Positions 24,066 through 34,404 of a stretch of 64,000 nt of DNA are shown piece after piece. A model generated the notes under the pieces. It had not been told where the DNA came from. It ran no database searches and saw nothing but the letters and a program-made list of their open reading frames with translations. The stretch is from Salvelinus alpinus (Eukaryota; Chordata; Actinopteri; Salmoniformes; Salmonidae): the NCBI RefSeq assembly GCF_045679555.1, contig NC_092092.1:7371643-7435642 (forward strand). The letters run 5' to 3'. Numbering within the stretch: position 1 is the stretch's first letter; every line of letters begins with the position of its first letter. A program made the position numbers and the translations under genes.

Positions 24066-27000
24066 GTTTTATTTCACCTTTATTTAACCAGGTAGGCAAG
24101 TTGAGAACAAGTTCTCATTTACAATTGCGACCTGGCCAAAATAAAGCAAAGCAGTTTGACACATACAACAACACAGAGTTACACATGGAGTAAAACAAAC
24201 ATACAGTCAATAATACAGTAGAAAAATAAGTCTATATACAATGTGAGCAAATGAGGTGAGATAAGGGACGTAAAGGCAAAAAAAGGCCATGGTGGCGAAG
24301 TAAATACAATATAACAAGTAAAACACTGTAATGGTAGATTTGCAGTGGAAGAATGTGCAAAGTAGAAATAGAAATAATGGTGTGCAAAGGAGCAAAATAA
24401 ATAAATAAATACAGTAGGGGAAGAGGTAGTTGTTTGGGCTAAATTTTAGATGGGCTATGTACAGGTGCAGTAATCTGTGAGCAGCTCTGACAGCTGGTGC
24501 TTAAAGCTAGTGAGGGGGATAAGTGTTTCCAGTTTCAGATATTTTTGTAGTTCGTTCCAGTCATTGGCAGCAGAGAACTGGAAGGAGAGGCGGCCAAAGG
24601 AGGAATTGGCTTTGGGGGTGAACAGAGAGATATACCTGCTGGAGCGCGTGCTACAGGTGGGTGCTGCTATGGTGACCAGCGAGCTGAGATAAGGGGGGAC
24701 TTTACCTAGCAGGGTCTTGTAGATGACCTGGAGCCAGTGGGTTTGGTGACGAGTATGAAGCGAGGGCCAGCCAACGAGAGCGTACATGTCGCAGTGGTGG
24801 GTAGTATATGGGGCTTTGGTGACAAAACGGATGGCACTGTGATAGACTGCATCCAATTTATTGAGTAGGGTATTGGAGGCTATTTTGTAAATGACATCGC
24901 CGAAGTCGAGGATCGGTAAGATGGTCAGTTTTACGAGGGTATGTTTGGCAGCATGAGTGAAGGATGCTTTGTTGCGAAATAGGAAGCCAATTCTAGATTT
25001 AACTTTGGATTGGAGATGTTTGATGTGAGTCTGGAAGGAGAGTTTACAATCTAACCAGACACCTAGGTATTTGTAGTTGTCCACATATTCTAAGTCAGAA
25101 TCGTCCAGAGTAGTGATGCTGGACGGGCGAGCAGGTGCAGGCAGCGATCGGTTGAATAGCATACATTTAGTTTTACTTGTATTTAAGAGCAGTTGGAGGC
25201 CACGGAAGGAGAGTTGTATGGCATTGAAGCTCGTCTGGAGGGTTGTTAACACAGTGTCCAAAGAAGGGCCAGAAGTATACAGAATGGTGTCGTCTGCATA
25301 GAGGTGGATCACCAGCAGCAAGAGCGACATCATTGATATATACAGAGAAGAGAGTCGGCCCAACAATTGAACCCTGTGGCACCCCCATAGAGAATGCCCG
25401 AGGCCCGGACAACAGGCCCTCCGATTTGACACACTGAACTCTATCAGAGAAGTAGTTGGTGAACTAGGCGAGGCAATCATTTGAGAAACCAAGGCTATCG
25501 AGTCTGCCGATGAGGACGTGGTGATTGACAGAGTCGAAAGCCTTGGCCAGGTCAATGAATACGGCTGCACAGTATTGTTTCTTATCAATGGCGGTTAAGA
25601 TATCGTTTAGGACCTTGAGCGTGGCTAAGGTGCACCCATGACCAGCTCTGAAACCAGATTGCATAGCGGAGAAGGTGCGGTGTGATTCGAAATGGTCGGT
25701 AATCTGTTTGTTGACTTGGCTTTCGAAGACCTTAGAAAGGCAGGGTAGGATAGATATAGGTCTGTAGCAGTTTGGGTCAAGAGTGTCCCCCCCCTTTGAA
25801 GAGGGGGACGACCGCAGCTGCTTTCCAATCTTTGGGAATCTCAGACGACACGAAAGAAAGGTTGAACAGGCTAGTAATAGAGGTTACAACAATTTCGACA
25901 GATAATTTTAGAAAGAAAGGGTCCAGATTGTCTAGCTCGGCTGATTTGTAGGGGTCCGGATTTTGCAGCTCTTTGAGAACATCAGCTGACTGGATTTGAG
26001 AGAAGGAGAAATGGGGAAGGCTTGGGCGAGTTGCTGTGGGGGGTGCAGTGCTGTTGACCGGGGTAGGGGTAGCCAGGTGGAAAGCATGGCCAGCCGTAGA
26101 AAAATACTTATTGAAATTCTCAATTATAGTGGATTTATCGGTGGTGACAGAGTTTCCTATCCTCAGTGCAGTGGGCAGCTGGGAGGAGGTGTCCTTATTC
26201 TCCATGGACTTTACAGTGTCCCAGAACTTTTTTGAGTTTGTGTTGCAGGAAGCAAATTTCTGCTTGAAAAAGCTAGCCTTGGCTTTTCTAACTGCCTGTG
26301 TATATTGATTTCTAACTTCCCTGAAAAGTTGCATATCACGGGGGCTGTTCGATGCTAATGCAGAACGCCATAGGATGTTTTTGTGTTGGTTAAGGGCAGT
26401 CAGGTCTGGTGAGAACCAGGGGCTATATCTGTTCCTGGTTCTAAATTTCTTGAATGGGGCATGCTTATTTAAGATGGTGAGGAAGGCATTTAAAAAAATA
26501 ACCAGGCATCCTCTACTGACGGGATGAGGTCAATATCCTTCCAGGATACTCGGACCAGGTCGATTAGAAAGGCCTGCTCGCTGAAGTATTTCAGGGAGCG
26601 TTTGACAGTGATGAGTGGAGGTCGTTTGACCGCTGACCCATTACGGATGCAGGCAATGAGGCAGTGATCGCTGAGATCTTGGTTGAAAACAGCAGAGGTG
26701 TATTTAGAGGGCAAGTTGGTTAGGATGATATCTATGAGGGTGCCCGTGTTTACGGCTTTGGGGTGGTACCTGGTAGGTTCATTGATAATTTATGTGAGAT
26801 TGAGGGCATCAAGCTTAGATTGTAGGATGCTGGGGTGTTAAGCATGTCCCAGTTTAGGTCACCTAGCAGCACGAGCTCTGAAGATAGATGGGGGGCAATC
26901 AGTTCACATATGGTGTCCAGAGCACAGCTGGGGGCAGAGGGTGGTCTATAGCAGGCGGCAACGGTTAGAGACTTGTTTTTAAAGTAGAAGTTCAAATTGT

Positions 27001-28520
27001 TTGGGTACAGACCTGGATAGTAGGACAGAACTCTGCAGGCTATCTCTGCAGTAGATTGCAACACCGCCCCCTTTGACCGTTCTATCTTGTCTGAAAATGT
27101 TGTAGTTAGGGATGGAGATTTCAGAGTTTTTGGTGGTCTTCCTAAGCCAGGATTCAGACATGGCTAGGACATCCGGGTTGGCAGAGTGTGCTAAAGCAGT
27201 GAATAAAACAAACTTAGGGAGGAGGCTTCTAATGCATGAAACCAAGGCTATTACAGTTACAGAAGTCATCAAAAGAGAGCACCTGGAGAATAGGAGTGGA
27301 GCTAGGCACTGCAGGGCCTGGATTCACCTCTACATCACCAGAGGAACAGAGGAGGAGTAGGATAAGGGTACGGCTAAAAGCTATGAGAATTGGTCGTCTA
27401 GGATGTCTGGAACAGAGAGTAAAAGGAGCAGGTTTCTGGGGGCGATAAAACAGCTTCAAGGTATAATGTACAGACAAAGGTATGGTAGGATGTGAATACA
27501 GTGGAGGTAAACCTAGGCATTGAGTGATGATGAGAGAGATATTGTCTCTAGAAACACCATTGAAACCAGGTGATGTCATCGCATGTGTGCGTGGTGGAAC
27601 TGAAAGGTTGGATACGGTATAATGAGCAGGGCTAGAGGCTCTACAGTGAAATAAGCCAATAAACATTAACCAGAACAGTAATGGACAAGGCATATTGACA
27701 TTAAGGAGAGCCATGCTTAGCCGAGTGATCATAAGGGTCCAGTGAGTAGTGAGGTTGGTTGGGGTCACGGCGATTCAGACAGCTAGCCGAGCCATCGGTA
27801 GCAAGCTAGCGTAGGATGGAGGTCTGTTTTTAGCCACCTCGTGCGTTTCCGTCGGTAGATTAGTGGGGTTCCGTGTGGTAGAGGGGACCAATCCAATTGG
27901 CAAAATAGTTATAGTTATAGTGGCCCAAGAAAATTGTCCAATAGACCTAGTCAGATAGCAGCCGATAAGACAGCTAACGATTAGCGGGCCGCAGATGGGC
28001 GTTCAGGTTACGTCGCAACGGAGGGGCCAGTTGGATAACTCCCTCGGGCAGATAGCGTCGGTAGTCCAGTCGTGAAAGCCCGGTGGGGCTCCGCACTGGC
28101 AGTAAAACGGGTCCAGATAGGTGATTGCAGCCCAGGAGTGGCTGATGGAACTCTTCAGCTGGCTAGCTCCGGAATAATTGATGTTAGCTCCGGGATCGAC
28201 GTAAGCCAATAGTCACTCGGATAGCAGCTAACTAGCTGCAAGATCCAGGTGTAAATGTCCAGAGCTTGTGGTAGAAATCCGGGGATATGGAGAGAAAATA
28301 GGTCCGGTATGCTCTGGTCTGAGTCGCGTTGTACAAAACTGGCGATAGCGTTTCGAGCTAAAGGATAGCTGATGACCGCCAACCGTGGTTAGCTGAATAC
28401 TAACATTAGCCAGTGAACTGGTTAGCTTCTGGCTAGCTTCTGGATAGCTTTTGTTGTGGATTTCAGATTTGAGGTGAATAATACTTCTTTTTTTAAATTG
28501 GTGAGGCGGGTTGCAGGAGA
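24066..28520 (-). mobile_element. Near full-length LINE (APE-type non-LTR retrotransposon) with 2A-like leader, inactive
   Basis: On the minus strand, in order: GC-rich 5' UTR (28520-27770); a leader with a hydrophobic run ending GDVEVNPGP at 27339-27313; endonuclease fragments (NPDVLAMSESWL, GGGVAIYCRD, LLGDLNWDML, QDLSDHCLIACI); and reverse transcriptase. The RT has FRAGHGCTLATLKVLNDI, AVFIDLAKAFDSVNHHVL and YADD at 25300-25289. A C-terminal domain follows to 24455, then a 3' tail ending CTGGTTAAATAAAGGTGAAAT at about 24066. At least five frameshifts split the ORF at about 27240, 27000, 26720, 25780 and 25600. The DHCL endonuclease motif and the YADD polymerase motif survive. The family is L2/CR1-like by its tail. 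It sits in the last CEP131 relic intron. Confidence 0.9.
27313..27339 (-). other. 2A-like ribosome-skipping motif GDVEVNPGP in the LINE leader
   Basis: The minus-strand codons give G-D-V-E-V-N-P-G-P, matching the D-x-E-x-N-P-G-P consensus. It is preceded by a hydrophobic LILLLLCSS, and the endonuclease begins soon after. Such motifs are known in APE-type non-LTR elements. Activity is not shown. Confidence 0.8.
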
Positions 28521-28547
28521 GTGTTTTGAAGTTGATCCTTGACTAGA

Positions 28548-28780
28548 TGTCCTCACAAGGATAGTAAAACAAAGAAAAGTGGGGACATTTTGCCGGTCCC
28601 CAAAAGGAAAAAGGATATTTTAGGTTTAGGGGTTAGAGTTTGGGTTACAATTAGGGTTGGGGTTTGGAGTTAGGGTTTGGGATTTAGGTTAGGGTTAGGA
28701 GTTAGGGAAAATAGGATTTTAATTGGGAATCAATTGTTTGGTCCCCACAAGGATAGTAAAACAAATGTGTGTGTGTGTGT
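28548..28780. repeat. Salmonid repeat containing degenerate telomere-like TTAGGG array
   Basis: 28617-28710 is a run of TTAGGG, TTTGGG and TTAGGTT variants. It is flanked by two inverted-context copies of CACAAGGATAGTAAAACAAA (28554 and 28747) and followed by (TG)n at 28766-28780. The flanks show it is an interspersed unit and not a true chromosome end. Confidence 0.75.
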
Positions 28781-28850
28781 GTTCCTGGTCAGGTTTGAAA
28801 ATCAGCTAGGGGACGAGGACATGTCTCTACAGCAGCAGAAGAGGACAAGG

Positions 28851-29726
28851 AAGAACATTTCATCATCTCTATGTGTCTAGACCTACCACTTCAGTCACTG
28901 TGGACACTAGCGTCTACCAGGGTTGTTTACAGTTAGACTGATTACCACACAGCCTAGATTTGACCTTGTCTGATGGATTCTGTTGAAATGTAACATATTT
29001 CAAGTTAAACTGTATTTTGTTTATATCCTGTTTAGTGAACAGAGTATTAATGGAGTGTAGGCAATGAAACTGTGTGTATGCTAATTTGGAAAGGTTGGAC
29101 CTAATCAGATAAGAGGAAATTGCCTAGGGTCAGAGAGGAGGGTCAGGCCCAGGACAACGAAGATGGACGGAGTGTGATTCTGACATCTAGCTAAACAAAG
29201 AGAGGACCGTGGACATTCCATAGGGGAGATAAGGGAAACTCATTGGGGTCAATACCGTTTTTTGGGGGGCGGGGCACCCCTGCTTCACGGGGTAAGTGAG
29301 GGTGCATGCTACATCACTGCTTACACTCTCGGTTAGGTATAACTATAAGAAATCTAAGATGTGTCAAATAAATGAGATCCAGCTCAGGACTACAGCTATG
29401 TATTCGGTTCGCTAACGTGCTAGCTAAGTCTCCAGCTCAGGACTCCAGCTATGCATTTGGTTTGCTAACTTTCTAGCTAAGTGGCTAGATGTCAAGATCA
29501 ATCTCCTTGGTTACAGCAGAGACCCCTATCATTGGATTAAGATCCCTGTTGCCTAAATTGTTTTGCACGTGAAAATAGCGCGCCTTGTGTGTACTTCCGG
29601 TAATACCGTATATCCTGGTATGGTACAGAAATGGTATGAAAATCTGGATGACGCCCAACCCTAATGTAATTAATTACTCCTTTAAGGAACTGCTCACGAC
29701 TGTGCTTTTCAGAAACACTTTCACAG
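28851..29726. repeat. Interspersed repeats, no gene
   Basis: 29375-29480 contains a near-tandem copy of CAGCTCAGGACT(A/C)CAGCTATG plus GCTAACGTGCTAGCTAAGT. The rest has no supported coding sequence. Confidence 0.4.
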
Positions 29727-30011
29727 TCCCGTGTCTTTGGCTATGCCGGATTAAGTGATATGACATGCTATTCTATAAAATCCTTTCTCTGTAATTAATA
29801 TTACCCGATTAAGCTAATCATGTAAATTTAATTAACTAGAAAGTCGCGGCACCACGAAAGAGTGTTTATAGAGCTGTTATCTTCCGAATAAACTCTTAAA
29901 GACCTAGTAATATTTGACATCAATAGCAGTCAATATTAATCGTCACCTTATTTCAGTCTCATCTGAAAGTTGTAAATTCTTGGTTATCTTCACAAACCCT
30001 GGCTAACAAGT
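29727..30011. repeat. Copy B of the 18992-19277 repeat
   Basis: Nearly identical to copy A by eye, ending CCCTGGCTAACAAGTT. The 28-bp minisatellite starts immediately after it. Confidence 0.9.
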
Positions 30012-30023
30012 TCCTGGCTAACG

Positions 30024-31131
30024 AGTCTCCTGTTCCCCACAGAGCAGAGAGAGTCTCCTGTTCCCCACAGAGCAGAGAGAGGCTCCTGTTCCCCACAGAG
30101 CAGAGACAGTCTCCTGTTCCCCACAGATCAGAGAGAGTCTCCTGTTCCCCACAGAGCAGAGAGAGGCTCCTGTTCCCCACAGAGCAGAGAGAGGCTCCTG
30201 TTCCCCACAGAGCAGAGAGAGTCTCCTGTTCCCCACAGAGCAGAGAGAGGCTCCTGTTCCCCACAGAGCAGAGAGAGGCTGCTGTTCCCCACAGAGCAGA
30301 CAGTCTCCTGTTCCCCACAGAGCAGAGAGTCTCCTGTTCCCCACAGAGCAGAGACAGTCTCCTGTTCCCCACAGAGCAGAGAGAGGCTCCTGTTCCCCAC
30401 AGAGCAGAGAGAGGCTCCTGTTCCCCACAGAGCAGAGAGAGGCTCCTGTTCCCCACAGAGCAGAGAGTCTCCTGTTCCCCACAGAGCAGAGAGTCTCCTG
30501 TTCCCCACAGAGCAGAGAGAGTCTCCTGTTCCCCACAGAGCAGAGAGAGGCTCCTGTTCCCCACAGAGCAGAGAGAGGCTCCTGTTCCCCACAGAGCAGA
30601 GAGAGGCTCCTGTTCCCCACAGAGCAGAGAGTCTCCTGTTCCCCACAGAGCAGAGAGAGTCTCCTGTTCCCCACAGAGCAGAGAGAGGCTCCTGTTCCCC
30701 ACAGAGCAGAGAGAGGCTCCTGTTCCCCACAGAGCAGAGAGAGGCTCCTGTTCCCCACAGAGCAGAGAGTCTCCTGTTCCCCACAGAGCAGAGAGAGTCT
30801 CCTGTTCCCCACAGAGCAGAGAGTCTCCTGTTCCCCACAGAGCAGAGAGAGTCTCCTGTTCCCCACAGAGCAGAGAAAGGCTGCTGTTCCCCACAGAGCA
30901 GAGAGAGGCTCCTGTTCCCCACAGAGCAGAGAGGCTCCTGTTCCCCACAGAGCAGAGAGAGGCTCCTGTTCCCCACAGAGCAGAGAGAGGCTCCTGTTCC
31001 CCACAGAGAAGAGAGAGGCTCCTGTTCCCCACAGAGCAGAGAGAGGCTCCTGTTCCCCACAGAGCAGAGAGAGGCTCCTGTTCCCCACAGAGCAGAGAGA
31101 GTCTCCTGTTCCCCACAGAGCAGAGAGAGGC
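30024..31131. repeat. 28-bp minisatellite, about 40 copies
   Basis: The unit CTCCTGTTCCCCACAGAGCA plus GAGAGAGG has frequent 24-26-bp variants lacking GA pairs. With 28 bp and no minus-strand stop, three minus-strand frames of 356-404 codons cycle through it (LCGEQEPLSALWGTGASLCS). They are artefacts. Confidence 0.97.
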
Positions 31132-32460
31132 CCAGGCCTGTTCTGTGACGGTGTGATGTTTTCAGAGTAGGCCGAGAGAGGAGGTGGGGGGGGGGGTGGC
31201 TAGGTGGTCGTTTTGAGTAGACGGAAACCACCACCACACCCCCACCACCACCCTCTTCCAGGGCATAAAATGAACACCCACCAAATGCGGGTAGATTTAG
31301 GTATTGGCGGGTAAGAATATCTATATGTTTGCTGGTTGTCAATGTGCAGGACTCTACTGTGTGAGCATTACTTTCTCATTTGTGAATAAATATAGTCAAA
31401 AGTCAAGAATGAACATATGTGCAAGTTGCGATTTCTAGCAGAAAAAATGCTTAAGTAGCTGTTTTCAAAGTATTTCTGCTGTTTTGTTTCATAGCTGCTA
31501 GATCCCACCTCGCGCAGCAACAGCTTTGCTCACTGTGAGTGAAGCGCGGATAGAGTCATTTTTGGAGGCGCTGGCAGAGGCATAGCAGGCTGTCGAATTT
31601 ACTCAAGTCTGCTAAGTGAGACTTTATCTTTGTGTTTCTTGCCTAGTTATATTGTTTTGTTCACAAGCCTGGTTGTTTTTCAATGTTAGCTTGAGTCTGC
31701 TGCATCGACTGTAGTGGCCCCATCACCACGGTAACCCCTCCCGCAGTTAAAGGGGCAGCTGAACAGTTTGTCTCATCTGATATTTTGGTTAAAAGACTCG
31801 GGTCACAAAAAATGAAATGAAATTGAGCAACATACCACATTACTTCTTACTATTACATTTCTTGTTTTAGAAACGTTACACATCACGGTCATCAGTTTTT
31901 TTTAAATGTAATTATGTCCAAAAATGTTTGGGCTGGTAAATCAGATTTTTTTTTTCATCTACCTGCCACAGTGTCTGGTGGAACAAAAGATACATGTTGG
32001 ACCCTGCCCTCTTCCCCTGTGGAGGTCCTGCAGTCAATGGTTCAGACAGACGTCAGTAGTGCTGCTGAACCAAGCTGGGGCTGGAGGCTGGGTTGGGGTT
32101 AGGGTTAGTCAGGGCTCAGCTCGGCGGTGTCCTTTGTGTGTGAGTTACAGATGTCTTTTGTCCTGGTGCCCCTCTGGGCTAGTGCTAATTACAGGATCTG
32201 CTGTCTTGGATTGGTCCGCTCCCCACCCCCTCCTACACACCCCCTCTGCCCCCCTGGCAGTCACAAGCCCACTTTTGCTCTGACAGGCAGGTTTGTTATG
32301 AGAGTCTTACCAAAGTCACATCTAACAATGTGGAGCGACAACACAACACAAGGCAGCCTAGTGGTTTCATGTGACCAGAGACCCAAAGCTCAAAGCACCA
32401 CGAGCCTGAAGGGTCTTAAAGGATGGTAGTCTGAGGGCTATACCGTGACAGAAATACATC
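31132..32460. other. No gene recognised
   Basis: A G-rich/C-rich pair occurs at 31180-31255 (poly-G, then ACCACC repeats). 31260-31900 looks like decayed interspersed repeat. 31950-32430 may be unique DNA; short frames there show no recognisable domain. Confidence 0.35.
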
Positions 32461-32462
32461 TA

Positions 32463-33950
32463 CAGTGGGGCAAAAAAAGTATTTAGTCAGCCACCAATTG
32501 TGCAAGTTCTCCCACTTAAAAAGATGAGAGAGGCCTGATTTTTAATGAATTTATTTGCAAATTATGGTGGAAAATAAGTATTTGGTCACCTACAAACAAG
32601 CAAGATTTCTGGCTCTCACAGACCTGTAACTTCTTCTTTAAGAGTCTCCTCTGTCCTCCACTTGTTACCTGTATTAATGGCACCTGTTTGAACTTGTTAT
32701 CAGTATAAAAGACACCTGTCCACAACCTCAAACAGTCACACTCCAAAGGACACCAGAAACAAAATTGTAGACCTGCACCAGGCTGGGAAGACTGAATCTG
32801 CAATAGGTAAGCAGCTTGGTTTGAAGAAATCAACTGTGGGAGCAATTATTAGGAAATGGAAGACATACAAGACCACTGATAATCTCCCTCGATCTGGGGC
32901 TCCACGCAAGATCTCACCCCGTGGGGTCAAAATGATCACAAGAACGGTGAGCAAAAATCCCAGAACCACACCTAGTGAATGACCTGCAGAGAGCTGGGAC
33001 CAAAGTAACAAAGTCTACCATCAGTAACACACTATGCCGCCAGGGACTCAAATCCTGCAGTGCCAGACGTGTCCCCCTGCTTAAGCCAGTACATGTCCAG
33101 GCCCGTCTGAAGTTTGCTAGAGAGCATTTGGATGATCCAGAAGAAGATTGGGAGAATGTCATATGGTCAGATGAAACCAAAATAGAACTTTTTGGTAAAA
33201 ACACAACTCGTCGTGTTTGGAGGACAAAGAATGCTGAGTTGCATCCAAAGAACACCATACTTACTGTGAAGCACGGGGGTGGAAACATCATGCTTTGGGG
33301 TTGTTTTTCTGCAAAGGGACCAGGACGAATGATCCGTGTAAAGGAAAGAATGAATGGGGCCATGTATCGTGAGATTGAGTGAAAACCTCCTTCCATCAGC
33401 AAGGGCATTGAAGATGAAACGTGGCTGGGTCTTTCAGCATGACAATGATCCCAAACACACCTCCCGGGCAACGAAGGAGTGGCTTCGTAAGAAGCATTTC
33501 AAGGTCCTGGAGTGGCCTAGCCAGTCTCCAGATCTCAACCCCATAGAAAATCTTTGGAGGGAGTTGAAAGTCCGTGTTGCCGAGCAACAGCTCCAAAACA
33601 TCACTGCTCTAGAGGAGATCTGCATGGAGGAATGGGCCAAAATACCAGCAACAGTGTGTGAAAACCTTGTGAAGACTTAAAGAAAACGTTTGACCTCTGT
33701 CATTGCCAACAAAGGGTATATAACAAAGTATTGAGATAAACTTTTGTTATTGACCAAATACTTATTTTCCACCATAATTTGCAAATAAATTCATTAAAAA
33801 TCCTACAATGTGATTTTCTGGATTTTTTTTTCTCATTTTGTCTGTCATAGTTGAAGTGTACCTATGATGAAAATTACAGGCCTCTCTCATCTTTTTAAGT
33901 GGGAGAACTTGCACAATTGGTGGCTTACTAAATACTTTTTTGCCCCACTG
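32463..33950 (+). mobile_element. Tc1-like transposon, complete ends, transposase frameshifted
   Basis: About 75-bp inverted repeats (CAGTGGGGCAAAAAAAGTAT / mirror) are flanked by TA at 32461-32462 and 33951-33952. The length is 1488 bp. The transposase (about 32755-33680) keeps all three DDE residues: Asp in WSDETK, Asp in [10 protein letters not shown] and Glu in NPIENLW. It is broken by a small deletion near 32972 (after NPRTTPSE) and a frame change near 33370-33382. The best-preserved Tc1 copy in the window. Confidence 0.95.
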
Positions 33951-33961
33951 TACATTCCACT

Positions 33962-34172
33962 GAAAGGGTCTCACACTGGGCCCCTTCACTCAGCAGTAGT
34001 AAACTAGTCTCTAGTCTCACACTGGGCCCCTTCACTCAGCAGTAGTAAACTAGTCTCTAGTCTCACACTGGGCCCCTTCACTCAGCAGTAGTAAACTAGT
34101 CTAGTCTCACACTGGGCCCCTTCACTCAGAAGTAGTAAACTAGTCTCTAGTCTCACACTGGGCCCCTTCAGC
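33962..34172. repeat. 46-bp tandem repeat, about 4.5 copies
   Basis: The unit is about GTCTCACACTGGGCCCCTTC plus ACTCAGCAGTAGTAAACTAG and TCTCTA. It begins just after the Tc1 right end. Confidence 0.93.
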
Positions 34173-34284
34173 GATGGGACAAGACTGTAACTACCAATTG
34201 GATATCACAATTATTATATATATTTTTAAACGTACATGTTCCGTACTGTCTCTCTCTTTTACCTGGTATGTATATATATTTGTT

Positions 34285-34392
34285 TTGGCCCTCAAAAGTC
34301 CATATGGGCCCTGGTCAAAAGTAGGGCGCTACAGCCCTTTGGGCCCTGGTCAAAAGTAGTGCACTATATAGCGTGCCATTTGGGATACCCCC
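34285..34392. mobile_element. MITE fragment, same family as 17796-17917
   Basis: GGGCCCTGGTCAAAAGTAG occurs twice, then GTGCACTATATAGCGTGCCA and TTTGGGA. Both outer ends are eroded. Confidence 0.6.
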
Positions 34393-34404
34393 AATGTGCT
34401 TCAG

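Noticed and set aside
28617..28710. True telomere or recent chromosome fusion point
   Set aside because: TTAGGG units are degenerate, under 100 bp, and flanked by interspersed-repeat sequence.
29959..31342. Three minus-strand frames of 356-404 codons (LCGEQEPLSALWGTG)
   Set aside because: Cycling readings of the 28-bp minisatellite; no unique domain and frame-breaking unit lengths.
31950..32430. Possible coding exon in GC-richer DNA
   Set aside because: Short frames of about 60-120 codons show no splice-consistent exon, no known domain and no match to expected CEP131 exons.
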